DNA of 64,000 nt from Cryptomeria japonica (GCF_030272615.1 NC_081415.1:107636406-107700405); one strand, 5' to 3'; positions 35,956 through 48,264 are shown, counted from the first letter of the stretch. The notes: generated by a model not told the origin, from the letters alone. Made by a program: numbers and translations.

Positions 35956-36463
35956 TTTTTAAATCCTACAGTAGGCATATGTCCTAATAGGTATAAAATA
36001 AGACCTATATAGGAATTAGTAAGTCCTTTAAGCCTACAGATAGGCATATGTAAGTCCTTTTTTTATTTTAAATACTACAGGTAGGCATTAGTAAGTCCTA
36101 TAGGCACATTTATGCTTAAGTCCTACGGGCATATTGTAAATTCTTCTCCTTGTAAATCTTCCACTTGTGAAAGCATTGTATTAAGTCCTACAGGCACAAT
36201 GTAATGAACCTGCGGAGAGGCTAATTTGAGGAGACTGTGGCTCCAATATAATTTTTTAGGACCTCATAGCATCATTTTTTAAAACACCAAGATTATAAAT
36301 TATGACAAGATGACTTTCATGTAGTCCAGAATGTATGATCTTCATGTTGGCATATATTTGTGTCCCTATTTATCACTGTCAAAGAAGACCTACATTACTG
36401 GGCTACACCATTTTTTCTTTGATAAAAATTGACACGTGATCCCCTATTAACATTAAGGTGGAG

Positions 36464-36990
36464 TGTTAGAACATAATGTTATTATGGATCACATCCTTAT
36501 AATATTTATATATAATATTCTAATATAAGGTTATAAAAGGTTATAAAATCTTATATATTATATTCTTTATAAGCATATCCCATTTGAAATAATTATAATC
36601 TAATAACTATTAGATTATTAATTATTTATGAGTTGGGGCTATTGAAAATGTGTGACTAGTGAAGCCACCCTTCCTCCTATATTTAAGGAGGTTCTCTCTC
36701 ATTTGGGAGTTGTGAGAATTTGGAGCTTTATGGTGAGTTGTATCACCATGCATATGAGGTATTATTGGCCACGTGAAAGTATTGCAGGAGTGTCCCCAGA
36801 TTCATGTCTATTTTATGATAGACTATATTTGTAGAAGTTTTAATTAAATAATGCTTTATATGGTTTTTTACCTGAAAAGGTTTTCCCCATGTATATCTTT
36901 CATAATGTGTACATTTATGCATGCATGTTTCTCATTTAATTTACTTTATGATCTTGTTTATAATGATTAGTATCCTAAGATCCTAATTTC
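36464..36990 (+). repeat. Copia-type LTR-like segment
   Basis: AAGGTGGAG immediately precedes TGTTAGAACATAATG, the usual polypurine-tract and LTR-start arrangement of plant Ty1/copia elements. A TATA-like TCCTATATTTAAGGAGG lies near 36672. The right end is unclear and a truncated copia body begins just after. It may be a solo or 3' LTR of another element. Confidence 0.5.
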
Positions 36991-37011
36991 TAATAGGAAG
37001 ATTGAGAAAAG

Positions 37012-37650
37012 ATGGACAACAAAGCAAGGGCAAAAATTATCCTTTCACTATCCAGTAATGTTATTTTCAATGTCACAACTGAAAAGACAACAAAGGACTT
37101 GTGTGATAAACTTGCGGCCATGTATAAAATGTCATCAACTATAAAAAAAGTTTTTATCATGAAAAAGTTATATAGTCTAAAGATGAGGGAAGGAGAGATT
37201 ATAGCAAATCATCTCAACAAATTTAATACCCTTATCAATCAAGTGATTTCAGCTGGAATGATGTAAGATGACAAGAACAAAGCTATCTTATTGTTGTGCT
37301 CTTTACCAAGTATCTGAGATGGATTTGTGACCACAATAAGAACTTCATTGTCTAACAAAAATAAATTGGTTTTTGATGATGTTGCAGATACTCTTGTTAG
37401 CGAGGATATGAGAAGAAAGAATCAAGAGCTTGTGCCTGGTGACGCCTTAACCATGGTGAGTACTGACCATAGGGGAAGAAGTCGTGATAGAGGTAGAAAT
37501 AATTTTAGAAGGAGATCCAAGTCTGCTAAAAGATGAAAAGTCCAGGGGCATAAATGGATAATGATGGTTTTGTGGTAAGGATGGGCATACAAAGAAAAAT
37601 TGTTGATCTTACAAGAAGGCACAAGAGAAGGTGCAGGATAGTGAAGCCAA
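37012..37650 (+). pseudogene. Copia gag remnant
   Basis: MDNKARAKIILSLSSNVIFN followed by LCDKLAAMYKMSS, MKKLYSLKMREGEIIANHLN and FNTLINQVISAGM matches the UBN2-type gag core of plant copia elements. The zinc knuckle reads WFCGKDGHTKKNC (about 37560-37605), with its first Cys codon changed to a stop (TGA) and another TGA immediately after. Gag would form particles around element RNA. A basic Arg-rich stretch (DRGRNNFRRRSK) precedes the knuckle. Stops at 37264 and 37534 break the frame. Confidence 0.85.
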
Positions 37651-37699
37651 TACCACCTATGACAAAGACAATAGTGTTCTAGTTATTTCAACCGTTGAC

Positions 37700-38950
37700 C
37701 CCACTTCAGATTCATGGGTCCTTGATTCTGGTGCATCATACCATGCCACTTCATGCATAGAGGCACTCATAGACTACTAAGAAGGTCAATTTGGAAATGT
37801 CTTTTTGCGTGATAATAAAGCTTGTGAAATTATTAGCGAAGGTGACATTTTGTTACCACTGGAAGGTGGAAAACAATGGTTAAAAGATGTTAGACATGCC
37901 CCAAAATTGAAAAGAAATTTGATATTTGTTGGTCAACATTTTACACAAGGATTTCATGTTAATTTTCTTTTGGATACTTGGAAGGTAACCTAGGGAACCA
38001 TGTTGATTTCCAAGGGTGACAAATTGGGAAGCCTCTAAGTATTTTTGGATCGCAATGAAGTGGGAGCTACAATGGTGGTTGAAGACAATGAAGTAGGCCT
38101 TTAGCATCAAAGGCTTGGACATATGAGCAAGAAAGGGCTCAATGTTATGCTTATAAGGAATCAAATTCTGTATCTCAAAGTTGTGGATTTATCTTTTTGT
38201 GAACATTGCCTTTATGGAAAACAAAAGCAAGTCAATTTTTTGAAGGGTGGATGTGACATGAGCTCAACCCCATAGGAACTAGTACATTTAGACATTTTTG
38301 ATCTGACCGAGGTAACTTCTTTAGGAGGTGCAAATTATTTTGTCACTTTTCTTAATAATTGTACAAGGAAAGTTTGGATTTATATGCTTTCTAGAAAATC
38401 AGAAGTGTTTCTAAATTCAAATCTTTTAAAGCTCTTGTTGAAAATCAGAGTGGACACAAAATCAAATATTTACAAATAGATAATGGAGGAGAATTTTGTT
38501 CCTCAGAGTTTAATATTTTCTGTGTAGATAATGGTATCTACAAGGTTAAAATTGTTCACTTTACTCCTCAAGAGAATGGGGCAGCTGAAAAACTCAATAG
38601 GACAATTCTTGAGAAGGCTCAATGCATGCTTTCTAATGCTGGTTTAGGCAAAGAATTTTGGGTTGAAGGATGCAATACAATGGTGTATTTAGTTAACCAG
38701 AGTCTTCATATCACTTGGATTTTGGTATTTCAGAGGAGGAATGGCTGGGAAAAAGAGTTTCATACTCACATCTCTGGGTTTTTGGATGTCAAGCTTTTGC
38801 ACAGATTCCTAAGGAAAGAAGGACTCAATTCAATCTCAAATCATTGAAGCATATATTTGTTTGGTATGAAAAAGATCAGTTTGGGTTCAGGTTGTGGGTT
38901 TAGTTAATAAAAAAAATTATTCGAAGCAGAGATGTTATCTTTGATGAGCA
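37700..38950 (+). pseudogene. Copia protease and integrase remnant
   Basis: The protease active site DSWVLDSGASYHATS lies at 37709-37753. The pre-integrase zinc segment HQRLGHMSKKGL and CEHC follow near 38105-38215. In the integrase core the usual LVHxD block reads LVHLDIFD (near 38280) and the second catalytic block IDNGGEF lies near 38480. The third is PQENGAAEKLNRTI, near 38565-38610, with the Glu kept. All three acidic residues can be read, but stops (for example at 38037, 38101 and 38476) and a frame change near 38400 disrupt the frame. Confidence 0.85.
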
Positions 38951-39850
38951 GATGTTTCCTTCCCTGGAATCACCATTAGTAGAAACCAAGGATTGTGTTC
39001 CTTTGTCCATATTTACAGATACTCATACCCAAGTAAATGCAGGCAATTTATAGTATGACAACCCAAGTGGTACACTCTAGTCCAGGCCATCACCTACCTC
39101 TATTTTGTCACCCATACCTATTCACATGCCATCCTTTGCATTGAGTAGTATGGCCACTAATCATAATGAGAAAACAAAAGTTTTTGATACCCATGTTTCT
39201 CCCTTACAGCCACCAGTACCATCCCACTGGGCTTCCCCTCTTTTTCCCTTGAATTTCTCTGCCCTAGAACTGCCTATGGACAATGTTTGTTTCCCATGAC
39301 AAAGTGAATTAATGTCTAGAGGAGGCATTGTGGTAGGTTTGGATGCCACAGTTGATGCCCCCTCAACATGACGTCGCGTGGGACCTTTGATGGACCGTGT
39401 TGTTTTCCATGAATTGGTTCACGTATTGTCAGTGTTGAACATAGAGGGGAGTTCGTACAGCCCATGTTTGTGCCAAAATTATATTCAGGGGAGCCCACAA
39501 CTTTTGACGAAGAGAAGTAGCTTGACTAGACTCGTGGTCATTCCTATGTCAAATTCGAAGGTATTTTTAATAATTTGCTTGACACCAAATAGACCATGGG
39601 GCCACACAAGATTAAGGGGACCCCTCATCCATGAGGGTGGGAATTTCAAACACAAGAGGAAACATTTATAAATTATAGAGAAAGATCAAGAATGATGTTG
39701 GTAATTTGGGGACTAATGGAGGCCGAAATAAATCGAGTCAACCAAGTTGTGTTGGTGAGTTGAGGAAGTCTACCAGACGAAGAAAACCTCTGGCTAAATT
39801 TACTGATTACGAGCTCTTATTTTTAGAGGAAGCAGAGCCAACATTGTTGG
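38951..39850 (+). other. Linker between copia integrase and reverse transcriptase
   Basis: This is the normally variable, low-conservation part of copia pol. It has many stops and no recognisable motif. Short open frames on both strands are not believable genes. Confidence 0.5.
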
Positions 39851-41084
39851 TATTTGATTAGGAAGAACTAGTAAATTTCAAAGATTTCTACAATGTTGTT
39901 GATCATGACAAGTGGAGGACTACGATGCAAGAAGAAATGCATTCATTGGAGGCAAATCACACCTGGGATCTAGTGAAGCTCCCTCTTGGTTGAAGTCCCT
40001 TGAAGAATTGTTGGGTTTATAAATTAATAGAAGAAGATGGAGGTAGGAAATGATATCATGCTAGACAGGTTGTCAAGCGGTATTCTCAAAAGAAAGGAGT
40101 CAATTTTGATGAAATTTTTTTGCCAATTATGAGAATGACTATAATTCAGGCAGTTTTGGGTTTAGTGGCTATGTGGGATCTTGAGCTTGAAAAGATCGAT
40201 GTCAAAACTACGTTTCTTCATGGGGATGTGGAAGATGAATTATATTTGAAGCAGCCTTAAGGCTTCATTAAACCAGGGCAAGAAAACTTATTGTATAGAT
40301 TGAAACAAAGTTTGTATGGGCTCAAACAAGCCCCAAGGTAGTGGTACCTCAAGTTTGATTGGTTCATGGTTGAGCATAAGTTAATTCATTGCGAATCTGA
40401 TTCTTGTGTTTACTTTAAGAAACTTGATAATGGTTAATTTGTCCTACTCTTGCTTTATGTTGATGGCATGTTAGTCATTGGTTTTATCATGAAAGTAGTT
40501 CAAGATTTGAAGCTACTTCTATCTCAGTAATTTTCAATGAAAGATATAGGGGCAACAAAAAGAATACTTGGCATGGACATAACTAGGGATAGGCAGAAAA
40601 AAGAACTCACGCTATCTCAATAAAAATATATTCTCAAAGTTTTGGATAGGTTTGGAATGAAGGATGCCAAGGCAGTTGACACTCCTTTAGGTAATCATTT
40701 TCATTTATCCTCCGTTACGTGTCTGATTTCATGAAATACATCCCTTATTCCTTTGCGGTTGGCAGTCTCATGTATGCCATGGTCTCTACTCATCTGGATA
40801 TTGCTCATGCAATGGGAGTTGTGAGTATATTAATGAGAAATCCCAATAAACCCCATTGGGAGGCAGTCAAATGGATATTAAGGTATCTTAAAGGTACTAT
40901 AGATTATGTGCTGTGTTTTGGTGAGAGTAATGTTTTGTTACAAGATTTTACTAATTCTGATTTTGCTGGAGATTTAGACAAATGTGAATCTACTATTGGT
41001 TATGCATTTATATTTGCTGGAGCTGCTATTTGTTAGGTTTCCAGGTTGCAACATATAGTTGCTTTCTCTTCCACCCAAGCTGAA
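39851..41084 (+). pseudogene. Copia reverse transcriptase and first part of RNase H
   Basis: The reverse transcriptase reads DHDKWRTTMQEEMHSLEANH, TWDLVKLPLG, DVKTTFLHGDVEDELYLKQP and YGLKQAPR, then LLLYVDGMLVIG, where the catalytic YVDD is YVDG (40457-40468). Further on are LGMDITRDRQKKELTLSQ, SLMYAMVSTHLDIAHAMGVV and WILRYLKGTIDYVLCFG, then HIVAFSSTQAEG, where the RNase H frame is cut by the inserted transposon. There are multiple stops and the metal-binding Asp is lost. Confidence 0.88.
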
Positions 41085-42039
41085 GGGTAAAAGAACAAAG
41101 TTGTGTCACACTTTTATAAAGAAAATGGCCAATGCTGATTCAAATTTTTAAATTGAATCAATAGAAAGTAAAATATATTTTTTGAATTTTGAAATGATGT
41201 AAACTAATAAAATGTATATTATTTTGTGTATTTTATGTTTGTAATTTTAAAAAAAATATTTGAATATACTTTCTTATAAAGTAAGCACTACAATTTAGTT
41301 GCTAATAAAATGTTGAAATTGAAGTTACATGAGGCATCACACTTTATATAATAAATTTTACCTTTTTCTGTTCAAAATTTTTATGTATATTGATAACTTG
41401 AAATTTCAGTGCAAAAATATTATTTTAACTATTTTTTATGTATATATATTTTTCAATAATTTTGAAAAGTTAAGTGTACTTAAATGTAACTCTTTCCATT
41501 TGGTGTTACCTTTTTTCTTAATTATTTATCCAAATTTGAAAAGAATTATATCATCTTAACATAGACTCTCTTCTCTAGTGCATTTATTTTTTTCAATTTT
41601 TTTTCAAAATTTCAATATTTTTCCTTTACAAGATAATCAACTTTATATTTTAGTGTTGATGACCTACTTTCAATAAAAATAAAATATAAAATATAAAAAA
41701 ACTAATGAAAATATGAAAAGATATATATTTTGGAAAACTCACTCATAGTTCTATAAAAGGGTATTTTTACATTTCAAAAAAATTATTCTTTATAAGAAGA
41801 GGAGTTGTTGAAACATCGAGTTTTTCAAAAAAAAAATTGGTAATTAGACCCAAAGTGGTATAAAATATACATTTAGTAGACAATTACATATGGAAAAGTT
41901 GTGGCGCATATATAAGATAGCTATAATGAATCTCTATAGATCATATGTTTGACTAAAACATATTTTTAGTTAGAGTTACTTAAATTCACTTGTGTTGGTA
42001 AGTTGGCCTAAAACATGACACAATTTTGTGCTTTTACCC
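41085..42039. mobile_element. 955-bp DNA transposon (non-autonomous) nested in copia RNase H
   Basis: Terminal inverted repeats of about 25 bases: GGGTAAAAGAACAAAGTTG…on the left, and GGGTAAAAGCACAAAATTG…read from the right end on the other strand, with two or three mismatches. The copia reading breaks at 41084 (…SSTQAE) and resumes at 42040 (KYMALFEGAREI), so the insertion is well bounded. The inside is AT-rich with no coding frame. No clear target-site duplication, so the superfamily is left open. Confidence 0.8.
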
Positions 42040-42363
42040 TGTCAAATACATGGCGCTCTTTGAAGGTGCAAGGGAAATTATTTGGTTGCGATAGTTATTC
42101 AGTGATTTGAGGTGTCAACAAAGTGATTGTGTTCTATTTTTTGATATTCACAACATCATTTTTATGGCTTACAATATTTCATCTGAGCGTCGCTCCAAGC
42201 ATATTGACGTACATGTTCATTTCATTTGACAAGTGATTGAAGAGGGAAAGTTAAAGGTTGCAAAAATTGAAACAAACATCAATCCGATTGATGTCTTGAC
42301 CAAAGACGTTTCCAAAGAGAAGTTCGACTTCTGTGGGACTTCTCCTAGTATGGTTAAGATGTG
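42040..42363 (+). pseudogene. Copia RNase H, C-terminal part
   Basis: Continues KYMALFEGAREIIWLR, then SERRSKHIDVHVHFI, QVIEEGKLKVAKIETNINPI and DVLTKDVS. These are the standard last blocks of plant copia pol (usually RTKHIDVRYHF and NPADMLTK). Stops lie at about 42090 and 42230. The frame ends in TGA at 42361-42363, about 65 bases before the LTR. Confidence 0.85.
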
Positions 42364-42427
42364 ATGATAAGAGTTGAGTGGGGGAATTAACTTGGAGTAG
42401 TAATCGGTTGGACTTCAAGTGGGAGAT

Positions 42428-42700
42428 TGTTGGTAATATGAAGCCCAACTATTTCACTTGATATAGTGGTTGTTGATCTTCTTATTCAAAGACTTTTCTC
42501 CTTATATATATGTTTTCAGCTTCCTACTATGATGTATCCTTTTTGACAGAGATTAATAATAATTCCCTTGCTCTTAAATGTCGACGTAGGCATTTGCAGA
42601 ACCACTATAAATACTATGTCAATATTTTGAGTGTAAATTTATTTTCTATACCTTTCTACTGTTTTATTTTTTTGTTTTCTCTTCAATTTTAGGTCATATC
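42428..42700 (+). repeat. 3' LTR of the copia element (right end approximate)
   Basis: Starts TGTTGGTAATATG straight after AAGTGGGAGAT. A TATA-like TCCTTATATATATG lies near 42499. The phrase CGACGTAGGCATTTGCAGAA with ACCACTATAAA (about 42580) is a variant of a phrase typical of the R/U5 part of plant copia LTRs. The 5' partner is missing, so the end is estimated. Confidence 0.65.
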
Positions 42701-43590
42701 TTAGTCATTCATGATATGGAGGTTATTATGCGTGATGAATTTCTGAGGGAAATCCATAGACATAGGGTCAATTTTGATGTGTCTATCATGTTTCTGGCAA
42801 CACTTATGGATATGGGGAGCCTAAGGAAATGACAAGGTTGTGGCAAAAATTGATCAAAACAATATTTTCTTGACAAGCTTGATGTTGTTCTTGAGAGTTT
42901 TGATGAGGATAAGTGGATCCCGCTCACCAAGGATTACTGTAAGGTCCAACAAAAGGGAAAAGAGGTGGGGAAGCTCCCATTTATTTCCTCAATGGAGCCC
43001 TCTCTCTTTCTAAGAAATAAGGAACCAATTTCTTGGAACATCATGTTTCTAAAAAATTGATGGTTGGCGAACAATGAAGGGGAGGGTTGGATGTAGACCT
43101 ATATACAGTTTGAAGGCTTCATGAGCAATTAGGAGGAGGAAGAGTTTAGGATTGACATCAAAGAGGAAGGTAGTGATGCTAGAATGGAGATTCTGAAGGA
43201 GACATAAATTGTGGTGCATATTGACTGCATCCCAGGGTGCCCTGTGTAATCTAGGGGGACTGACTCCTTGTGTTCAATTTTGGTATTGTGTGATGAAATG
43301 GTCTCAGTATAGTTTTAATTACTTTATTTTTTGCGGGTATAATGTGTATAGGTGAGTATCCATTTTTTTTTATTCGGAGAGATTTTAGGGGGTTGTTAGC
43401 TCTGTCAATAAGGGTGGTTGTAGATAGCTTTTTTGGCTGCATGATATCAGATAGTGGTTTTAGCTGGGTAGTTTAAGGAATAATAGTTTCCAATTTTATG
43501 TAGAAACAATTTAATGATTATTTGAAACTAATACAAAGGTGCAACCCCTAACTACTATTAATTGATAAAAAATTTTAACAAATAATGATA
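42701..43590. other. DNA with short coding-like pieces, not recognised
   Basis: The plus strand from 42715 reads MEVIMRDEFLREIHRHRVNF and, after frame changes, LDVVLESFDEDKWIPLTKDY and KVGKLPFISSME-like text. It is broken by stops and could be a LINE ORF1 or another element piece. No family recognised. Confidence 0.3.
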
Positions 43591-43593
43591 TAA

Positions 43594-43662
43594 GAATATA
43601 TATATATATATATGTGTGTGTGTGTATGTGTGTGTGTGTGTATGTGTATGCATATGTGTGTT
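43594..43662. repeat. Compound (TA)n(TG)n microsatellite
   Basis: About nine TA units followed by TG-rich DNA interrupted by TATG. Confidence 0.9.
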
Positions 43663-45210
43663 GCGTAACTTGCTTAATACATAAAAAACCTAGATACATA
43701 TTAAGAAAATAAAATAATAAAAAAATCCATCTACAACTCCAAATTTCAGTCATTCTTCCGACATCCCTTAGTGAGAGAAGTCCTTCATTGTCATTCAAAA
43801 ATTGTTAAAATCCATCCCCATTGTCTTTCTTCTCAACCCCTTTCTTAAAAAGACTCCAAGATTTTTAAAATTTTGTCTTCTTCCAAATTAAGGTCCAATA
43901 TACCCAACATGACCTTGTATTTGGGCATCATTGGAATCTTATCCACAACCACAACCACAACCACCGCAACATAAGGTTCCCCCCTCACTGTTTTATCTAG
44001 AACTCTTACGAAGGATTTAGACCGCAGGATTTAGACTCTTGTCAAGTTGAAAAGATAAGAGTTTCTTTAGCACACTTGGAACAAATACCAAAAAGTTATA
44101 CCATTCCCGCCCTAAGTATGGATGAGAAATAATGAGAGACATTTCCCACCAAACTTCTCTGCTTTTTAATATCCTTTCTGATCACTTAGTTACTGTAATG
44201 ATGCCAAAATTATTGAATGGAACGATGATGACAGAAAAGAGATTTAGTTTCAGTTTCAAATCTATAGAGAATTCAATCCTCACCATTTTCTTTCTTACCA
44301 ATCTAATCTTTGACTGCCAAAGCATTCTCTGCATTATAGCGACAACGCATCTTCACAAATCAAGCAAGTTATTTGAATCTAAACGTAAGACAAGGCATAA
44401 GCTTCCTTGACTAAGTAGCCTAAAAAGTAATTCACATGTTATAATATGGGCATAGTTTATTGTCTATTCAGATGAAAACCATGAATTGTGATCCTCTAAA
44501 ATCATTACAATAAATTATTGTTTTTAATATCATAGTAATACTACTCACCAGCCTTTGGTCTCGAAAATAGAATTCCACATGTGCAATTCATACAACCCAA
44601 TTGGATGTGTTTGGCTCTAAAATAGCTGACTAACCTTTGTGTTATACATAGAGTTGACAAATGAAAGACGTAGCATCAAGCACTGCCAAGATCTGTAATT
44701 TTTGACTTACCCTTGTATTATGCAAAAATCGTGACGTTTTTAGAACTAGATTAACTACAACTCAATTCATAATTTTAAAATAACTCTTTCCAAGTCCATT
44801 TGTATAGTATCACGTGTCCACACTAGTACTACCACACCAACTTGTGAACTGGTCATTATCACCATGAAGCAAGCAGTAATCTAATAAAGTCAAAGGAAAT
44901 ATAAATATATTATGATAAATTTTATTATATAAATATAATTCTAAATATAATATATCATATGTAATATATTGATTATATGTTACAATATATTTATATTTAA
45001 TAATGTATATATTAAATAAAATTATATTATATGTAATTAATTGATTTTAAATACAATATATAATATATTTATTCTATATTTATATTTAATAATTTGTATT
45101 AATAAATACAAAAGTTCAACCTAAAACTAACTATAACTCTAAGTTAGCCATAAATTTAATTAGTCATATATTAGTAATTTATTACTAGCATACCTATATT
45201 TTTAGAAATT
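43663..45210. other. AT-rich DNA, no gene recognised
   Basis: From 44.88 kb it is extremely AT-rich. The phrase at 45105-45180 recurs at 51840-51925, listed separately. Confidence 0.45.
45105..45180. repeat. Dispersed repeat, copy 1
   Basis: CAACCTAAAACTAACTATAA followed by CTCTAAGTTA and CATATATTAGTAATTTATTA is shared, in the same orientation, with 51840-51925 at about 90% identity by eye. Confidence 0.75.
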
Positions 45211-45211
45211 T

Positions 45212-45410
45212 AAGTAAAGTATGGTGAGAGATATGAAGTTTGAAAATATAGAATATTTATATGTTCAATGATAAAGTATGAAGTGCAATTAAATTCAAAC
45301 TAAAAATCTAAATAAAGTATGTCGAGAGATATCAAGTTTGAAAATATGGAATATTTATATGTTCAATGATAAAGTATGAAGTGTAATTAAATTCAAACTA
45401 AAAATCTAAG
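45212..45410. repeat. 98-bp tandem duplication
   Basis: Units begin at 45216 and 45314 with AAAGTATG and continue GAGAGATAT, AAGTTTGAAAATAT, GAATATTTATATGTTCAATG and so on. Only about five differences between copies. Confidence 0.92.
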
Positions 45411-45479
45411 TATAAAAAATGGAAAAAAAATTACTTGACTAATCATTCACAAGGTATTAATACATGTTTTTTATTACGC

Positions 45480-47220
45480 ATAAAACAGGTTTTGAGGGGG
45501 ACCCAAAACCCCTTACAACAGGTTTTGAAGGGACTCGAAACCCTAAGATTTTACTAGGATCTAGAACCCACAATACAACGTTGCCAAGAAAGATAATCTT
45601 AGAAAATTAACAGCACAACCTCAACCATGACAGAAAGGCCAACACCTATCTCATGCACAAGGGTTTTAACCAAGCTCCGTTAACCTTCAATAGGTACCAT
45701 GGGTGTTTCCAATCACCCATAATATTCATAAACACCAGATTATAGCATATAACCATACATTCCCAATATGGACACAAAGGGTTTTGACTGGGTCCCCTTA
45801 CCTTCAACCTGGGTTTTAAACTAGCTCCCAAAACCAAAAACATGGGGTTTTTACCAAAACCTGATCCTAACCAAAAACTACAGCTAGCCAAACTGGGCCC
45901 TTCAAAACTACTAGCATCCAACCTACCTTTGGGTTTTATAAGGTTCCCACAAACAGAAAATGGGTTTTTCCAGGTTCCCAAAACCTTAAACAAAAGGACT
46001 AGGCCACAAACCAGCTGGCCCCTAAAAGAACCTAGAGAGTTTTGATAGGCTCCCTCAACCCACAAAACAAGCTGGAAGATTGGGAAAGAATAGACCCAAA
46101 CCCTTCCTTGGAGACACCCATGAGATAAATGATAGATAATCTTAGCCAGAAGCATGACCAACATTAACAATCTAAAATTCTCTTCACTCCATCTCCCCAC
46201 CTTAATAGGATAGAGGTCCACCTCAATAGGATAAGGAAGAAGGCAGATCGACAACCCAGACAACCCTTTCGCAACAAGTTGAAGTTGAACCACTCCCATC
46301 CACCAAATCTCCACCTCAAAAGGAGAAAGGGCCACCTCAAACATACAAGGATGAGAGAAACCCAAAAGCCTAGACATACCTCTCATAATCCAACATAGAA
46401 GAAGTACCTCCACCTCAATAGGAGAGTAACCTAGCACAAAAAAGCCCCAAGAGACCAAGGATGAAGAGAAAAAATTTCCCTAACCAAGAAAGAAACATGA
46501 GGAGCACCAAGGGAATCCACACGAAGCAGAGACAAAACTTACTCCCATCCCTCAAAGGGCTCCAAAAACCCCCCACACCTACCTAAGACAATAGGGAAGG
46601 GCAAGGAAGGGGAGCAAGAGGGAAAAAAACAAACACAACTGAAAAGCATGGTGGCAAAGATTGTCCCGCACAAACCCGCAACAAAAATCACATGCCAAAC
46701 CCCCTCCTTCAAAAGCAAAGGTCTGAAAAAATGTGAGAGAGGAATGGACAAAGTCCTTCCCATAGCAGAGCCCACACACTGCAGGAACAATGGCAGAAAA
46801 AATCCAAACCATTGCGGCTGACATAACAATAACCACCAACACCAAAATGCCACCTATATTGCGCAATAGCTCCTTGATGCCCACAACAACAAGTACACCC
46901 ACGCCTTCCACCCCTCTGCACCCAAATCTGGCATTTTCCAAAACACTGACAAAGGTAGATCGTGAAATAGGGCATCGAATGCAAGCCAAAAAAAGGTAGA
47001 GGTCCACATCCATACCATCTGCCTGGCTGTCCTCATCCCCTCGCCTGAATCCTCAGCCTCAGAAACCCTAGGTCTCCCTCTGAATTGCCTATTCCCACTC
47101 ATTCTCGATGAAGATGGTTCAAAGTAGTAATAATTGTTAAACAACATGTATACCATATTATAACCATTGAATTTAGTCATAGATACAATGTGTGAATAGG
47201 TTTTCAAAATTTGTATCAAG
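45480..47220. other. GC-richer block with degenerate internal repeats, not explained
   Basis: This block stands out from its AT-rich surroundings. From 45.48 to 46.06 kb the plus strand repeats words close to GGGTTTT-AC-AGG-CC-AAACC about ten times. From 46.19 to 46.43 kb CCACCTCAATAGGAGA-like words occur four times. From 46.5 to 47.1 kb it is A/C-rich on the plus strand, with the word CCCTAGG and a clean minus-strand open frame. Minus-strand frames of 270, 144 and 121 codons exist, but their residues follow the repeats and match no family known to me. A retroelement LTR/leader is the best guess. Confidence 0.4.
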
Positions 47221-48210
47221 TTTTACTTTGTTAGCTATTTATGCATTGGTAATATCTCTTTATTTTCAATATCATGAAGAAGACCTCAAACTTTGATTGC
47301 TATGGTGGACTTCACAACATTTAATGTAGGTATCCCATGGTGAGCATGTAACAACCTGAATGATGGAATGACTTGATGCACTGTGAATCTGATTGAATAA
47401 TTAAATTTAAGAGTAGCAAGCAACTATTCTTCAAGTGGTCTTGTGTGAAAACTAATTCGTGATTGTCCCTTGAGAAATATCATGAACTTCATACTGAGTT
47501 GCTCAGATAGGTTGTGTTTTTTGATTGTCACTGTTGGCCTAATAGTGATCTTTCATATACATCCAACAAGGTAAATGTCTTGAAGCTCATGGTATTGAAA
47601 AATTGGTCAGTTAGATAAATTTATAATCTCAATTTGTATATTATACTTTTTTTCACCTTGGTACCATAGAGGAACTAATTATCGAATTTTCTTTGATTAT
47701 TCTTTGGTCCATTTTTGTCAATTTTATTGATCATTTTTTCTCTCAACCAATAGCGAACACTTAATTCCTCTATGTAAAGGATGACATTGAGTGGAAGACA
47801 ATAGTGGTACTTTTTCAACCAATTGGATGCCCATGCACATACATTATGTGACATTTTGCTCACCTGCAAGGAAATTATTTTTAGCTTTTAAATCAATATT
47901 GAATAGTAGAAGATAAATATTTTAAACTTAAAGGCAATATATGTTAAGGTGAGATAATTAGATAAATTTATAAAATAATTCTTCATTTAAAGTAAATGTA
48001 TGCTATTAAATAGGAAATAAAGTAGAGCAATGTATATATCTAGCATTTCTTTTTATCATAACAAAAAATAATGATGCAAGGTTAAATTACATATATTTAG
48101 AAAATGCTAAATATTTCAAAATTTTGTTCATTTGAAGTAAATGTATGTTGTTAAATAATAAACATAATAGAGCAACATATATGTAGCATAACTAAAAAAT
48201 AATACTTTAA
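47221..48210. other. AT-rich DNA, no gene recognised
   Basis: Nothing coding is read. It ends in the candidate target-site duplication of the LINE. Confidence 0.45.
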
Positions 48211-48234
48211 TATTAAATTATTATTAAGATATTA
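48211..48234. repeat. Candidate LINE target-site duplication, left copy
   Basis: Matches 50701-50724 in 22 of 24 positions (TATTAAATTATTATTAAGAT versus TATCAAATTAGTATTAAGAT, then ATTA). Confidence 0.55.
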
Positions 48235-48264
48235 ATTAAATTATATATCACAAGTTGGGAAGCC

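Larger units (their letters stand above)
37000..42700 (+). mobile_element. Ty1/copia retrotransposon, 5'-truncated, inactive
   Basis: The copia order is preserved: gag, protease, integrase, reverse transcriptase, RNase H, then AAGTGGGAGAT (polypurine tract) and an LTR starting TGTTGGTAATATG at 42428. The 5' LTR, PBS and the first part of gag are missing; gag begins mid-domain at about 37000. Many stops and frame shifts occur throughout. A 955-bp transposon splits the RNase H region. Old and non-functional. Confidence 0.9.

Noticed and set aside
39105-39671. Short open frames on both strands in the copia linker
   Set aside because: They lie in the variable integrase-RT linker with no conserved content.
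45646-46458. 270-codon minus-strand open frame
   Set aside because: It is the longest frame in its area, but the residues follow degenerate DNA repeats, no domain is recognised and no start context or splice partner supports a gene.
46539-47219. Overlapping minus-strand frames of 91-144 codons, hydrophobic
   Set aside because: Several frames are open at once over the same A/C-rich DNA, which points to composition rather than coding.
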